From contig NZ_BMNH01000004.1 of the NCBI RefSeq assembly GCF_014646355.1, positions 263,100-327,099 on the forward strand: DNA of 64,000 nt, in the 5' to 3' direction. The DNA comes from Nonomuraea cavernae. Lineage in GTDB: Bacteria; Actinomycetota; Actinomycetes; Streptosporangiales; Streptosporangiaceae. Position numbers and translations under genes: made by a program. Numbering within the stretch: position 1 is the first letter of the stretch; every line of letters starts with the position of its first letter. The notes below the pieces were generated by a model. That model ran no database searches. It was given only the letters and a program-made list of their open reading frames with translations, and was not told where the DNA came from. Below are positions 57,586-64,000 of the stretch, piece by piece.

Positions 57586-58608
57586 TCAGTCGACGACTTC
57601 GTCGCGCGCCTTCTCCAGGTGGCCCTTGAGCTCCTCCATGACCTTGGCGTAGCCGAGGTGGCTGTACCTCTCGGCCGCGTGCCACGGATACACCTGGCCG
57701 GCCTTGACCGCGGGGAGCTTGGCCCAGGTCGGCTTCGCGGCCATCTCCGCGGGTTTCATCGACTGGGCGCGCGCGTCGACCAGGATCACGTCGGCCGCGT
57801 ACTTGTCGGCGTTCTCCCAGCTGAGCACCTCCCAGAAGCCGCCCTCGCTCTCGGTGGGCTTGGCCGGTGAGACCATGTTCAGCCCCAGCTCGCCGAAGTA
57901 GGAGAGGTCGGGGTGGTCGGGCAGGTAGGCGACGTAGAGGGACTCGGGGGTGCCGGTGACGACCATGACCTTGAGGTCGGGCTTGGCCGCGGCGAGTGTC
58001 CTGAGCGCGGCGCCGGCCGCCTCGAACCTGGCCTTCGCCTCGGTCACGGGCGCGGCCTGGGGGTCGGCGCCCAGGGCCGCGGCCAGCTCGCCGTAACGCT
58101 CGATGATCTGCACGAGCGGCTTGCCGCTGAGCTGCACGCCCACCGACGGAGCGATCTGGTCGATCGTCGTGGCCGACTCCTCGGGCACGTACCACAGGGT
58201 GTTGGGCTGGTACATGCCCGCGACCAGCAGGTCCGGCTGGAGCGAGGCGTACTTCTCGACGTTGAACTCGCCCCAGACGTTGCCGATCGACTCGACCGTG
58301 GCGATGTCGACCTCGCCCACCTCCGGATCGCGGCCGCCGTCCTTGAGCTTGTGCGGGCCGAACACCGCGACGGGCCGCACGCCGAAGTCCCAGAGCGCGG
58401 CCGCCGCTCCCGACTGCGCCACCACGCGTTGCGGTCGCCGCGGCGTGGAGACGTTCTTGCCGCGGTCGTCGGTCCAGGTCCAGGCGGTCTGCTGGGCCGT
58501 CGTGGACGGAGCGGCAGCGGGCGGCGCGGACGTGCCGCCACAGGCGGCGACGCCGATGAGGGCGGCGACGCCCATGGCCATGAGGCGGCGTCGTGGGGGG
58601 TGGGCCAT
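57586..58608 (-). CDS. Iron-siderophore ABC transporter substrate-binding lipoprotein
   Basis: A 340-residue FepB/FecB-type binding protein. MAHPPRRRLMAMGVAALIG leads to a lipobox VAAC with Cys23. WTWTDDRGKNVSTPRRPQRVV near residue 43 in part (DDRGKNVSTPRRPQRVV) is the opening of the type III periplasmic-binding fold, and YASLQPDLLVAGMY and GLGYAKVMEEL-like segments are typical; the last helix binds the partner permease. GAGGAGAG precedes ATG 58608. It follows the siderophore-interacting reductase gene by 92 bases in the same direction, so it is likely iron-regulated with it. Confidence 0.88.
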   Translation of the reverse strand: MAHPPRRRLMAMGVAALIGVAACGGTSAPPAAAPSTTAQQTAWTWTDDRGKNVSTPRRPQRVVAQSGAAAALWDFGVRPVAVFGPHKLKDGGRDPEVGEVDIATVESIGNVWGEFNVEKYASLQPDLLVAGMYQPNTLWYVPEESATTIDQIAPSVGVQLSGKPLVQIIERYGELAAALGADPQAAPVTEAKARFEAAGAALRTLAAAKPDLKVMVVTGTPESLYVAYLPDHPDLSYFGELGLNMVSPAKPTESEGGFWEVLSWENADKYAADVILVDARAQSMKPAEMAAKPTWAKLPAVKAGQVYPWHAAERYSHLGYAKVMEELKGHLEKARDEVVD

Positions 58609-58700
58609 GTTCTCTCCTCGACCACAGGGCTCTCGCCCGATGAAACGGTTTCGTCTTCCCGACTCGGAGCGCCCGGCCACGGCGGGAGGCCGGCGGCCGG

Positions 58701-59609
58701 TCAGAGCTCGGCACGGCCGAGGCGCCAGTACCCCATGAAGGCCACCGAGCGGCGGTCCATGCCCCGCTCGGCGACCAGGTGCCGCCGCAGCGCCCTGATG
58801 ATCGACGCCTCGCCGGCCAGCCAGGCGTAGAGCGGGCCGGGTGGCCGCTCCTCCTGCGGCACCTCCCAGAGCTCCTCCACGTCCACGTCCACGTCCCGGA
58901 ACCCGTTCCGCGCGGGGTCCGGGGCGGCCGGCGCGGGGAGCAGCCGGTCGGCGGCGGCGGCCACGGCGGGCCGGAGCAGGCTCCCGCGTTCGGCGCCGTC
59001 CCTGGGCAGCCAGGTGACCTTGACCTGGCTGGAGGTCAGGACGTCGAGCGAGTCGGCCGCGTAGGGCACCTCCATCAGCGCCTCGCCCGTGCAGCCGGCG
59101 GGCAGCCGTTCGAGCACGGAGGCGATGGCGGGCACGGCCGTCTCGTCTCCGGCCAGCAGGACGGGTCCCGTCTCCGCGAGCGGCCGGAACTCCAGGCCAC
59201 CATGCTCACCCGGGTGGTCGGCGTTCGGTCCGCACAGGACCGCGAGGTCGCCCTGCCGGGCGTTCGCCGCCCAGCGCGCCACGGGGCCGCTGTGGCCGTC
59301 GTCCTCGTGCAGCACGACGTCGACGTCCACCTCGCACGCCTGCGGGCGGGCCACCCGGACGGTGTACGTGCGAAACGGGTTGCGCAGCTCCTCGGGCAGC
59401 TCCCGCCAGCGCTGGAACCAGTCCGCGCCCATGGGCAGGTGGGCCAGGCCGTGCTCGGCGAGCGGCAGGACGAGCTTGATCCGCTGGTCGTAACCGTTGT
59501 CGGCGAACCGGGCCAGATCCGGCCCGGCGAACGTCACCCGCAGGAACGACGGGCTCAGCCGGTCCAGCCTGCTCACCCGTACGTTGAACATGCGAAAAGG
59601 CGTGGTCAA
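58701..59609 (-). CDS. Siderophore-interacting protein (FAD ferric-siderophore reductase)
   Basis: A 302-residue reductase of the ViuB/YqjH family that releases iron from ferric siderophores in the cytoplasm. The flavin-binding motif is FRTYTVR near residue 79; GDETAVPAIASVLERLP near residue 152 is the NAD(P)H-binding start, and the C-terminal LYAWLAGEASIIRALRRHL, then GYWRLGRAE is typical. It starts at TTG 59609, with AGGAGG 7 bases upstream. A good IdeR/DmdR-type iron box sits only 15 bases before the start, so repression by Fe-bound IdeR is expected. Confidence 0.9.
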   Translation of the reverse strand: MTTPFRMFNVRVSRLDRLSPSFLRVTFAGPDLARFADNGYDQRIKLVLPLAEHGLAHLPMGADWFQRWRELPEELRNPFRTYTVRVARPQACEVDVDVVLHEDDGHSGPVARWAANARQGDLAVLCGPNADHPGEHGGLEFRPLAETGPVLLAGDETAVPAIASVLERLPAGCTGEALMEVPYAADSLDVLTSSQVKVTWLPRDGAERGSLLRPAVAAAADRLLPAPAAPDPARNGFRDVDVDVEELWEVPQEERPPGPLYAWLAGEASIIRALRRHLVAERGMDRRSVAFMGYWRLGRAEL

Positions 59610-59623
59610 TTCTTTGCCTCCTT

Positions 59624-59642
59624 TTAGGGGAGGCTAACCTAA
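59624..59642 (-). promoter_or_regulatory. IdeR/DmdR iron box
   Basis: TTAGGGGAGGCTAACCTAA matches the 19-base consensus TTAGGTTAGGCTAACCTAA at 17 positions. It lies 15 bases before the siderophore-interacting protein gene and overlaps its ribosome-site region. Confidence 0.88.
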
Positions 59643-59691
59643 CTTGACCATTTTCGCACCCACTGATCATCCTTCTGGAACGTTGCGTAGG

Positions 59692-60234
59692 TCACTGTCC
59701 GGTGGCGTCGAGTTCGGCGAACATCCCCGCGCCGTAGTGGCTGGGGAAGTTGCAGACGACCTCGTAACGGCCCGGACGGAGCGTCATCGTGGTCCAGCTC
59801 ATGGAGCCCGGAGCGATGCCCTCGCCCTCGCCGGCGCCGCAGTTGCGCGCCGCCTCACCGAGGGCTCCCGTCTCGTCCACGCGCCCCTGGGAGTCGACCG
59901 CCCGCTTCCCGGCGGCCTGCCCGGACGGCAGCGGCAGCACGACGGCCTCGTGCGCCAGGTCGGGCCCCTTGTTGTAGACCCGCAGCGACACGGTCCCCGC
60001 GGGGACCTGGTCGGGCTTGACCGACAGGGTCATCCGCCTGCCGCCCGACGGCTGGTCGCTCACGGTCACGTCCACCACCTTGCCGGGCAGAGGCGGCGGA
60101 GTGCATTCCTGCTGGGAAGTACCGTGCTCCTCCGGATCCGGAGCGCGGGCCATCGCCGCCGGCGACCCTGCGAGGGCCGCGGCGAGCATGACCGCGCTCA
60201 TCGCCCCGGTGAGCCGTGCATCGTGAAGCCGCAT
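59692..60234 (-). CDS. Secreted cupredoxin-like protein
   Basis: A 180-residue exported protein. Residues 1-33 are a signal peptide (AMSAVMLAAALAGSPAAMARA). The mature domain, about residues 50-180, is a plastocyanin-like sandwich: SLRVYNKGPDLAHEAVVLPL contains the first His ligand and YEVVCNFPSHYGAGMFAEL supplies the Cys, His and Met of a type 1 copper site. It would carry electrons or copper at the cell surface. GGAGG lies upstream of ATG 60234. It is divergent in expression context from the IdeR box, lying on the other side of it, and need not be iron-controlled. Confidence 0.83.
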   Translation of the reverse strand: MRLHDARLTGAMSAVMLAAALAGSPAAMARAPDPEEHGTSQQECTPPPLPGKVVDVTVSDQPSGGRRMTLSVKPDQVPAGTVSLRVYNKGPDLAHEAVVLPLPSGQAAGKRAVDSQGRVDETGALGEAARNCGAGEGEGIAPGSMSWTTMTLRPGRYEVVCNFPSHYGAGMFAELDATGQ

Positions 60235-60475
60235 CGGCCCCACCTCCCGCACGAGTGCGAGCCGTGCCCGCCGTCCCCCGGGGGCAGCGCCCGGGATCGA
60301 CCGGCGAGCGTCCTGACCTTCAGGGTACAGGGACGGCTCTGACCTGCGATTCCGGCGATCCGCAGGGCGGATGCCACGCCTCGCGGCATGGGCCGTCCTT
60401 GGCCCGGAACGGGGGTGTTCGCGGGCGGGGGATGGACCGGCACGGGTAAAAGTGCCACGGGGGTGAGGGGAAATC

Positions 60476-61588
60476 GTGTGGGAGACCGGGTGGCCGAGCG
60501 GGCGGCGCCCCCTCATGACGCCGGCCAGGTTCGCGGTCCTGCTCGTCGTCGTCACCGGGGCCGTCGTCGGGCTCGACTTCGTCATCGGCTCGGCGGCGTG
60601 GCTGGTGCCGCTGCTGGTGTTCCTGCCGGCGATCGTGTCCGGCCTCGGCACCGTGCGGCAGACGGCCATCGCCTCCGTGTGGGTGACCCTGGTGATGACG
60701 GCGTCCGTCACCTACCTCGGCGGCGACCTGACGGGCAACCTGCTCGCGACCGGGTTCGCCGCCCTGTTCGGCCTGGTGAGCGTGCTCGGTTGCCGCTACC
60801 GCCTCCAGCGCGACGAGGAGATCCGCCGGCTGCGTTCGGCGGCGTCGGCCCTGCAGCGGCAGATCCTGCGCCCGCTGCCGCTGCGCACCGCGGACGTCGT
60901 CGTGGACGGCGTCTACCGGCCGGTCGAGGAGGACACCATGATCGGAGGCGACATGTACGAGGTCGCCGCCTCCGAGTACGGAAGCCGGGTGCTGATCGCC
61001 GACGTGCAGGGCAAGGGGCTGACCGCGATCGGGACCGCGTTCGTCGTCCTCGGCGCGTTCCGGGAGGCGGCCCACCGCGAGCCCACGCTCCTCGGCGTCG
61101 TCGACGCGCTGGAGAGCGCCGTGGCGAGGCAGAACACGTCCGTCGCGCGCACCGGCGAGCTCGAGCGCTTCGTCACCGCCCTCGTGCTCGGCGTCGGGCC
61201 GGGCCGGCGGGCCGAGGTCGTCGACTGCGGGCACATGGCGCCCTATCTGATCCACGAAGGCCAGGCGTGGCAGGCGAGCATCGGAGAGCCGGGCCTGCCT
61301 CTCGGCCTGGCCGCACTGTCGCGCGAGCCGCGCCGGGTCGCGCGGTTCGCCTTCCCGGCACGGGCCACCATCCTGCTGTGCACCGACGGCGTCACCGAGG
61401 CCCGCGACCACGCCGGCGCGTTCTATCCGCTGGCACAGCGGCTGCGGTCCTGGGCCCGCGACCCGCCCGCGCGGCTCGCCCAGACCCTGAGCGCCGACCT
61501 GTCCGACTTCACCGAGTCGTCGGCGCGCGACGACCTCGCCATCCTCACCATCCGCAGAAGGGGAGCGGCCCGCCGGGCCGTTCAGTGA
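60476..61588 (+). CDS. Membrane-bound SpoIIE/RsbU-type PP2C phosphatase
   Basis: A 370-residue membrane phosphatase. Residues 18-105 hold four or five spans, residues 105-125 a charged linker, and residues 135-360 a PP2C domain: MIGGDMYEV and IADVQGKGLTAIG carry metal-binding aspartates, and LCTDGVTEARDHAG and ARDDLAILTI the later ones. It would dephosphorylate STAS-type anti-anti-sigma factors such as the one encoded at 9351. GTG 60476 has GAGGGG upstream; ATG 60515 is another option. There is no sensor domain other than the membrane part. Confidence 0.88.
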   Translation: MWETGWPSGRRPLMTPARFAVLLVVVTGAVVGLDFVIGSAAWLVPLLVFLPAIVSGLGTVRQTAIASVWVTLVMTASVTYLGGDLTGNLLATGFAALFGLVSVLGCRYRLQRDEEIRRLRSAASALQRQILRPLPLRTADVVVDGVYRPVEEDTMIGGDMYEVAASEYGSRVLIADVQGKGLTAIGTAFVVLGAFREAAHREPTLLGVVDALESAVARQNTSVARTGELERFVTALVLGVGPGRRAEVVDCGHMAPYLIHEGQAWQASIGEPGLPLGLAALSREPRRVARFAFPARATILLCTDGVTEARDHAGAFYPLAQRLRSWARDPPARLAQTLSADLSDFTESSARDDLAILTIRRRGAARRAVQ

Positions 61589-61642
61589 GTCCGAGGCCCG
61601 CCGGACGGCCGCCGGTCGAGGCGGATGTGGAAGGCTGCCGTT

Positions 61643-62113
61643 ATGGCTCCCAGGATCGCCACCGCGCGCCGCGTCGACCTGCCCGACCTCCTCGAGTTCC
61701 TGCGCCCCAGGCACCGGGGCCTGCTGGCCACCGCCCGCCAGGACGGGCGGCCCCAGCTCTCACCCGTCTCGTGCGGCGTCGACGACCACGGCCGGATCGT
61801 GGTGTCCACCTATCCCGCGCGGGCCAAGACGCGCAACGCCCGGCGTGACGAACGGGCCTCGATCTGCGTGCTGTCCGACGACTGGGACGGCCCCTACGTC
61901 CAGGTCGACGGGCGCGCCGAGGTGCTGGACATGCCCGCCGCCCTCGACGCGCTGGTCGACTACTACCGGTCCATCGCCGGGGAGCATCCCGACTGGGACG
62001 AGTACCGTGCCGCCATGCGGCGCCAGGACAAGTCGCTGATCCGCATCCACATCGACCGCTGGGGCCCCATCGCGACCGGCGGCTTCCCGCCCGGCCTCGC
62101 CCCGCCCGCCTGA
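61643..62113 (+). CDS. PPOX-class F420-dependent oxidoreductase
   Basis: A 156-residue split-beta-barrel protein of the pyridoxamine-phosphate-oxidase-like class that uses F420 in actinomycetes. FLRPRHRGLLATARQDGRPQ near residue 22 in part (RGLLATARQDGRPQLSPV) and VVSTYPARAKTRNARRDE near residue 57 bind the cofactor; DWDGPYVQVDGRAEVLD follows. Substrate unknown. GGAAGG lies 8 bases before ATG 61643. It follows the phosphatase gene by 54 bases. Confidence 0.85.
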   Translation: MAPRIATARRVDLPDLLEFLRPRHRGLLATARQDGRPQLSPVSCGVDDHGRIVVSTYPARAKTRNARRDERASICVLSDDWDGPYVQVDGRAEVLDMPAALDALVDYYRSIAGEHPDWDEYRAAMRRQDKSLIRIHIDRWGPIATGGFPPGLAPPA

Positions 62114-62144
62114 CCCGCGCCGGTCAGGGCCCGGTTCGCCCGGC

Positions 62145-62188
62145 GTGCCCGGCGTGTCCGGTGTGCGCGGTGTGCGCGGTGTGCGCGT
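62145..62188 (+). repeat. Short tandem repeats of a 9-base unit
   Basis: Five imperfect copies of GTGCGCGGT (GTGCCCGGC, GTGTCCGGT, GTGCGCGGT, GTGCGCGGT, GTGCGCGTG) in the spacer after the PPOX gene. No function is suggested. Confidence 0.6.
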
Positions 62189-62238
62189 GCCGGGTCCCCG
62201 GCCGGTTTCGTCGCCCCCGGTCCCGCCGGCCGCGCCGG

Positions 62239-63027
62239 TCAGCGCCGGTCGGCCAGCTCCGCCAGCAGATCCTGCGAGTACGCGATCCGGCCGGTGAGCT
62301 CGGCGGCGGGCCGGTGGCAGAGCGCGAGGGCGGCGTCCGCCATGACCGAGGGCGGCTCGTTGTCCGGGGCGTCCACCGACGTCAGATGGTGGAAGAGGGT
62401 GCCCGGCGTCGGGACGATCCCGTTGGGTGACAGGGCGTTGACCGCGACGCCGTCGGCGTAGAGCTCGGCGGCGAGACCCGTGGTGAACCTCTCCAGCGCC
62501 GCCTTGCACATGCCGTACACCGTCCCGCCGAGCGCCGCGTACGGGCCCGGCGGGAAGTCGGGGTGCCGCGCGGCGATCGAGGAGATGTTCAGGATCCACC
62601 CCCGGCCGCGTTCGCGCATGCCCGGCGCGACCAGCCGCGACAGCTGGAACGGCGCCTTCACCTGCACCTCGAACATCAGCTCGTAGCGCCGGTCGGTGAA
62701 GTCCGTCACCGGGGTGAAGTAGGTGACGGCCGCGTTGTTGACCAGCACGTCCACCGGACCGTAGCGGCTCTCGGCGGCCTCGACCAGCGCCTGGCGGTCC
62801 TCCGGCCGCGACAGGTCGGCCGGCTGGGCGAAGGCGGTGCCGCCGTCGGCCTCGATCTTCGCGACGGTGTCGGCCAGCGTCCCCTCCAGGCGGCTCTGTC
62901 CCTGTTCGAAGGTCCGGGCGGCGGCCACCACCCGCGCTCCCTCGGCGGCGAACAGGGTCGCGATGGCGGCTCCGATCCCCCTGCTCGCCCCGGTCACGAC
63001 GGCCACCTTGCCCGCGAGTACGCCCAC
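62239..63027 (-). CDS. Short-chain dehydrogenase/reductase
   Basis: A 262-residue classical SDR. TGASRGIGAAIA near residue 13 is the NAD(P) motif, NNAAV near residue 92 follows, ILNISSIA holds the catalytic serine and YGMCK near residue 168 the Tyr-Lys pair. An insertion with GPYAALGGTV before the catalytic Tyr and the PNGIVPTPGT segment suggest a diverged oxidoreductase of unknown substrate. GTG 63027 is preferred to GTG 63033 because AGGAGG is then 7 bases upstream. Confidence 0.88.
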   Translation of the reverse strand: MGVLAGKVAVVTGASRGIGAAIATLFAAEGARVVAAARTFEQGQSRLEGTLADTVAKIEADGGTAFAQPADLSRPEDRQALVEAAESRYGPVDVLVNNAAVTYFTPVTDFTDRRYELMFEVQVKAPFQLSRLVAPGMRERGRGWILNISSIAARHPDFPPGPYAALGGTVYGMCKAALERFTTGLAAELYADGVAVNALSPNGIVPTPGTLFHHLTSVDAPDNEPPSVMADAALALCHRPAAELTGRIAYSQDLLAELADRR

Positions 63028-63052
63028 GTCCACCCCTCCTGATATGGGAACT

Positions 63053-63601
63053 TCACCTTAGAATCGGTTTCGGTCGGGGTAAAGGCTCCTGGGGTTTGTG
63101 GGCCAGGAGAAAGGCCTGCCGGCCCGAGCGGGGCTTCTCGCTCTCGTCAGGCTCGCGGATCAGCTGAGCGTCCAGCACCAGTCCGGCCCCGCGCAGGAGC
63201 CCGGCGATGTGCTCAGGAGGCATCCAGTAGACATCGAGTGAGATCTTGTGGCCATAGCCTTGATCGAGGTGGCGACGCTCATCACCGACCTTGAACGCGA
63301 TCAGGAAGTGGCCGCCCGGAGCCAGCACCCGATGAATCTCGGCGAACACCGTCGGCAACAGCTCCGGCGGGGTGTGGACGGTCGAATACCAGGCGACGGC
63401 ACCGCCGACAGCCGCGTCCGCCAGGTCCAGAGCGGTCATGGAGCCCTCTTCGAACCGCAGATCCGGATGGCTTCGGCGCGCGACGGCGACCATCTCCGGC
63501 GAAAGGTCGATGCCGAAAGCGTTCACCCCGAGAGACTGTAAACGCGCGGTGACGCGGCCTGGGCCGCAGCCGAGGACGATAGTCCCGCCGGCGGTGGCCG
63601 G
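63053..63601 (-). pseudogene. 5'-truncated class I SAM-dependent methyltransferase
   Basis: From 63601 leftwards the open frame reads TIVLGCGPGRVTARLQSLGV, which is motif I of class I methyltransferases, then FGIDLSPEMVAVAR, and ends at 63053 after FAEIHRVLAPGGHFLIAFK and AGLLRGAGLVLDAQLIREP. There is no start codon before motif I, and an in-frame TGA blocks it at 63604-63602. The first possible start, GTG 63526, lies after the SAM-binding glycines, so a protein from there (157 residues) could hardly bind SAM. About 40-50 N-terminal codons are missing, apparently at the junction with the neighbouring ssuD-like gene. Confidence 0.65.
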
Positions 63602-63613
63602 TCAGCCGGACCG

Positions 63614-64000
63614 TCAGGCGACCGCGAGGCGTTGCAGGCGGGGGAGGACGTACTCGCCGACCCGGTACGCCTCCTCCAGGTGCGGCCACCCCGACAGGAT
63701 GAACTCCTCCACGCCCAGCGCCGCGTACTCCCGCAGCAGCGCCGCGACCTCGTCGTACGAGCCGACCAGGGCGGTGCCGGCGCCCTCGCGGACCAGGCCG
63801 ACCCCCGCCCACAGGCCGGGGTGGATCTCCAGGTCGCGGGTGCCTCCCGCGTGCAGGTCGACCATGCGGCGCTGCCCGACCGAGTCGAAGCGGGCGAAGC
63901 GGCGCTGCGCCTCGGCGATGCGGGCCGGATCCATGTCGGCGAGCAGGCGGTCGGCCTCGGCCCAGGCCTCGGCGGTGGTGTCACGGGCGATGACGTGCAC
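63614..64000 (-). CDS. ssuD: Alkanesulfonate monooxygenase-like LLM flavoprotein, 3' part
   Basis: The C-terminal 128 residues of a luciferase-like flavin monooxygenase; the gene begins beyond the right edge. The sequence [20 protein letters not shown], then [36 protein letters not shown] in part ([19 protein letters not shown]) and [19 protein letters not shown] matches the SsuD end, which carries the flexible loop and sulfonate-binding residues. SsuD cleaves alkanesulfonates to sulfite and aldehyde with reduced FMN. The TauE-type exporter and the SsuA-like binding protein in this window would fit such chemistry, though they are not adjacent. Confidence 0.85.
   Translation of the reverse strand: MHVIARDTTAEAWAEADRLLADMDPARIAEAQRRFARFDSVGQRRMVDLHAGGTRDLEIHPGLWAGVGLVREGAGTALVGSYDEVAALLREYAALGVEEFILSGWPHLEEAYRVGEYVLPRLQRLAVA

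Overview
The window is very GC-rich, with overlapping ATGA, GTGA and TGATG gene junctions, GTG/TTG starts, long antisense open frames and typical actinomycete families: F420-type reductases, an IdeR-type iron box, a SrsABC-like phenolic-lipid set, GH130/GT4 loci and glucodextranase. It suggests a chromosomal segment of a filamentous actinomycete, perhaps Streptosporangiaceae (Nonomuraea/Streptosporangium-like). The family placement is inference.

Layout. 1-4001: end of a branched-chain amino acid ABC importer (livH partial, livK-like) and an acyl-CoA dehydrogenase/enoyl-CoA hydratase pair. 4044-7928: a compact cluster with MauE-like and two MauD-like thiol-redox proteins, three unknown proteins, and a secreted mini-protein with 15 cysteines that resembles part of the methylamine dehydrogenase light chain. 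8017-8109: a selenocysteine tRNA. 8225-10415: VOC protein, RraA-like protein, STAS anti-anti-sigma factor, DUF5994 protein. 10603-14512: carbohydrate locus (GH130, six-hairpin protein, GT4) plus a GT4 gene remnant. 14584-19369: a likely meroterpenoid/phenolic-lipid gene cluster (geranylgeranyl-reductase-like flavoprotein, UbiA prenyltransferase, type III PKS, ICMT-type methyltransferase, FAD hydroxylase). 19494-22200: a lone Tudor-like protein, a membrane-anchored protein, a second adenylate kinase and an SRPBCC protein.

22260-38085 is a stress/dormancy region: four universal stress proteins, a P1B-5 metal ATPase fused to hemerythrin, an orphan 2-oxoacid dehydrogenase E1-alpha-like protein, DoxX, a Ddn-like F420 protein and an ABC-2 exporter. 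Five copies of a two-part palindrome (GGGACGAAAGTCCC-type box, then a GGCCC-type element 22-23 bases on) and several single boxes mark promoters here and at 50880; they resemble DosR/DevR sites. Embedded in it is a persulfide detoxification regulon (TauE, rhodanese, MBL-rhodanese, CstR-like repressor) with ATACCCCC/GGGGGTAT operators at its promoters.

38093-41625 is a three-gene operon for a trypsin/NB-ARC/TPR protein of 999 residues, a Trypco1-like partner and a 61-residue protein, with a decayed subtilase-like gene beside it: a predicted immune or programmed-death system. 42133-46305: aromatic ring-cleavage cluster (flavin hydroxylase, FAH-family hydrolase, intradiol dioxygenase, GntR regulator). 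46302-50655: sirtuin, YchJ protein, secreted pectate lyase with a LacI-type operator in its promoter, nitronate monooxygenase-like protein. 50952-56402: integrase N-terminal fragment, secreted glucodextranase, P450. 56536-60234: binding lipoproteins and iron uptake (siderophore-binding lipoprotein, siderophore-interacting reductase with IdeR box) and a cupredoxin. 60476-64000: SpoIIE phosphatase, F420 PPOX protein, SDR, a 5'-truncated methyltransferase and the 3' end of an ssuD-like monooxygenase gene.
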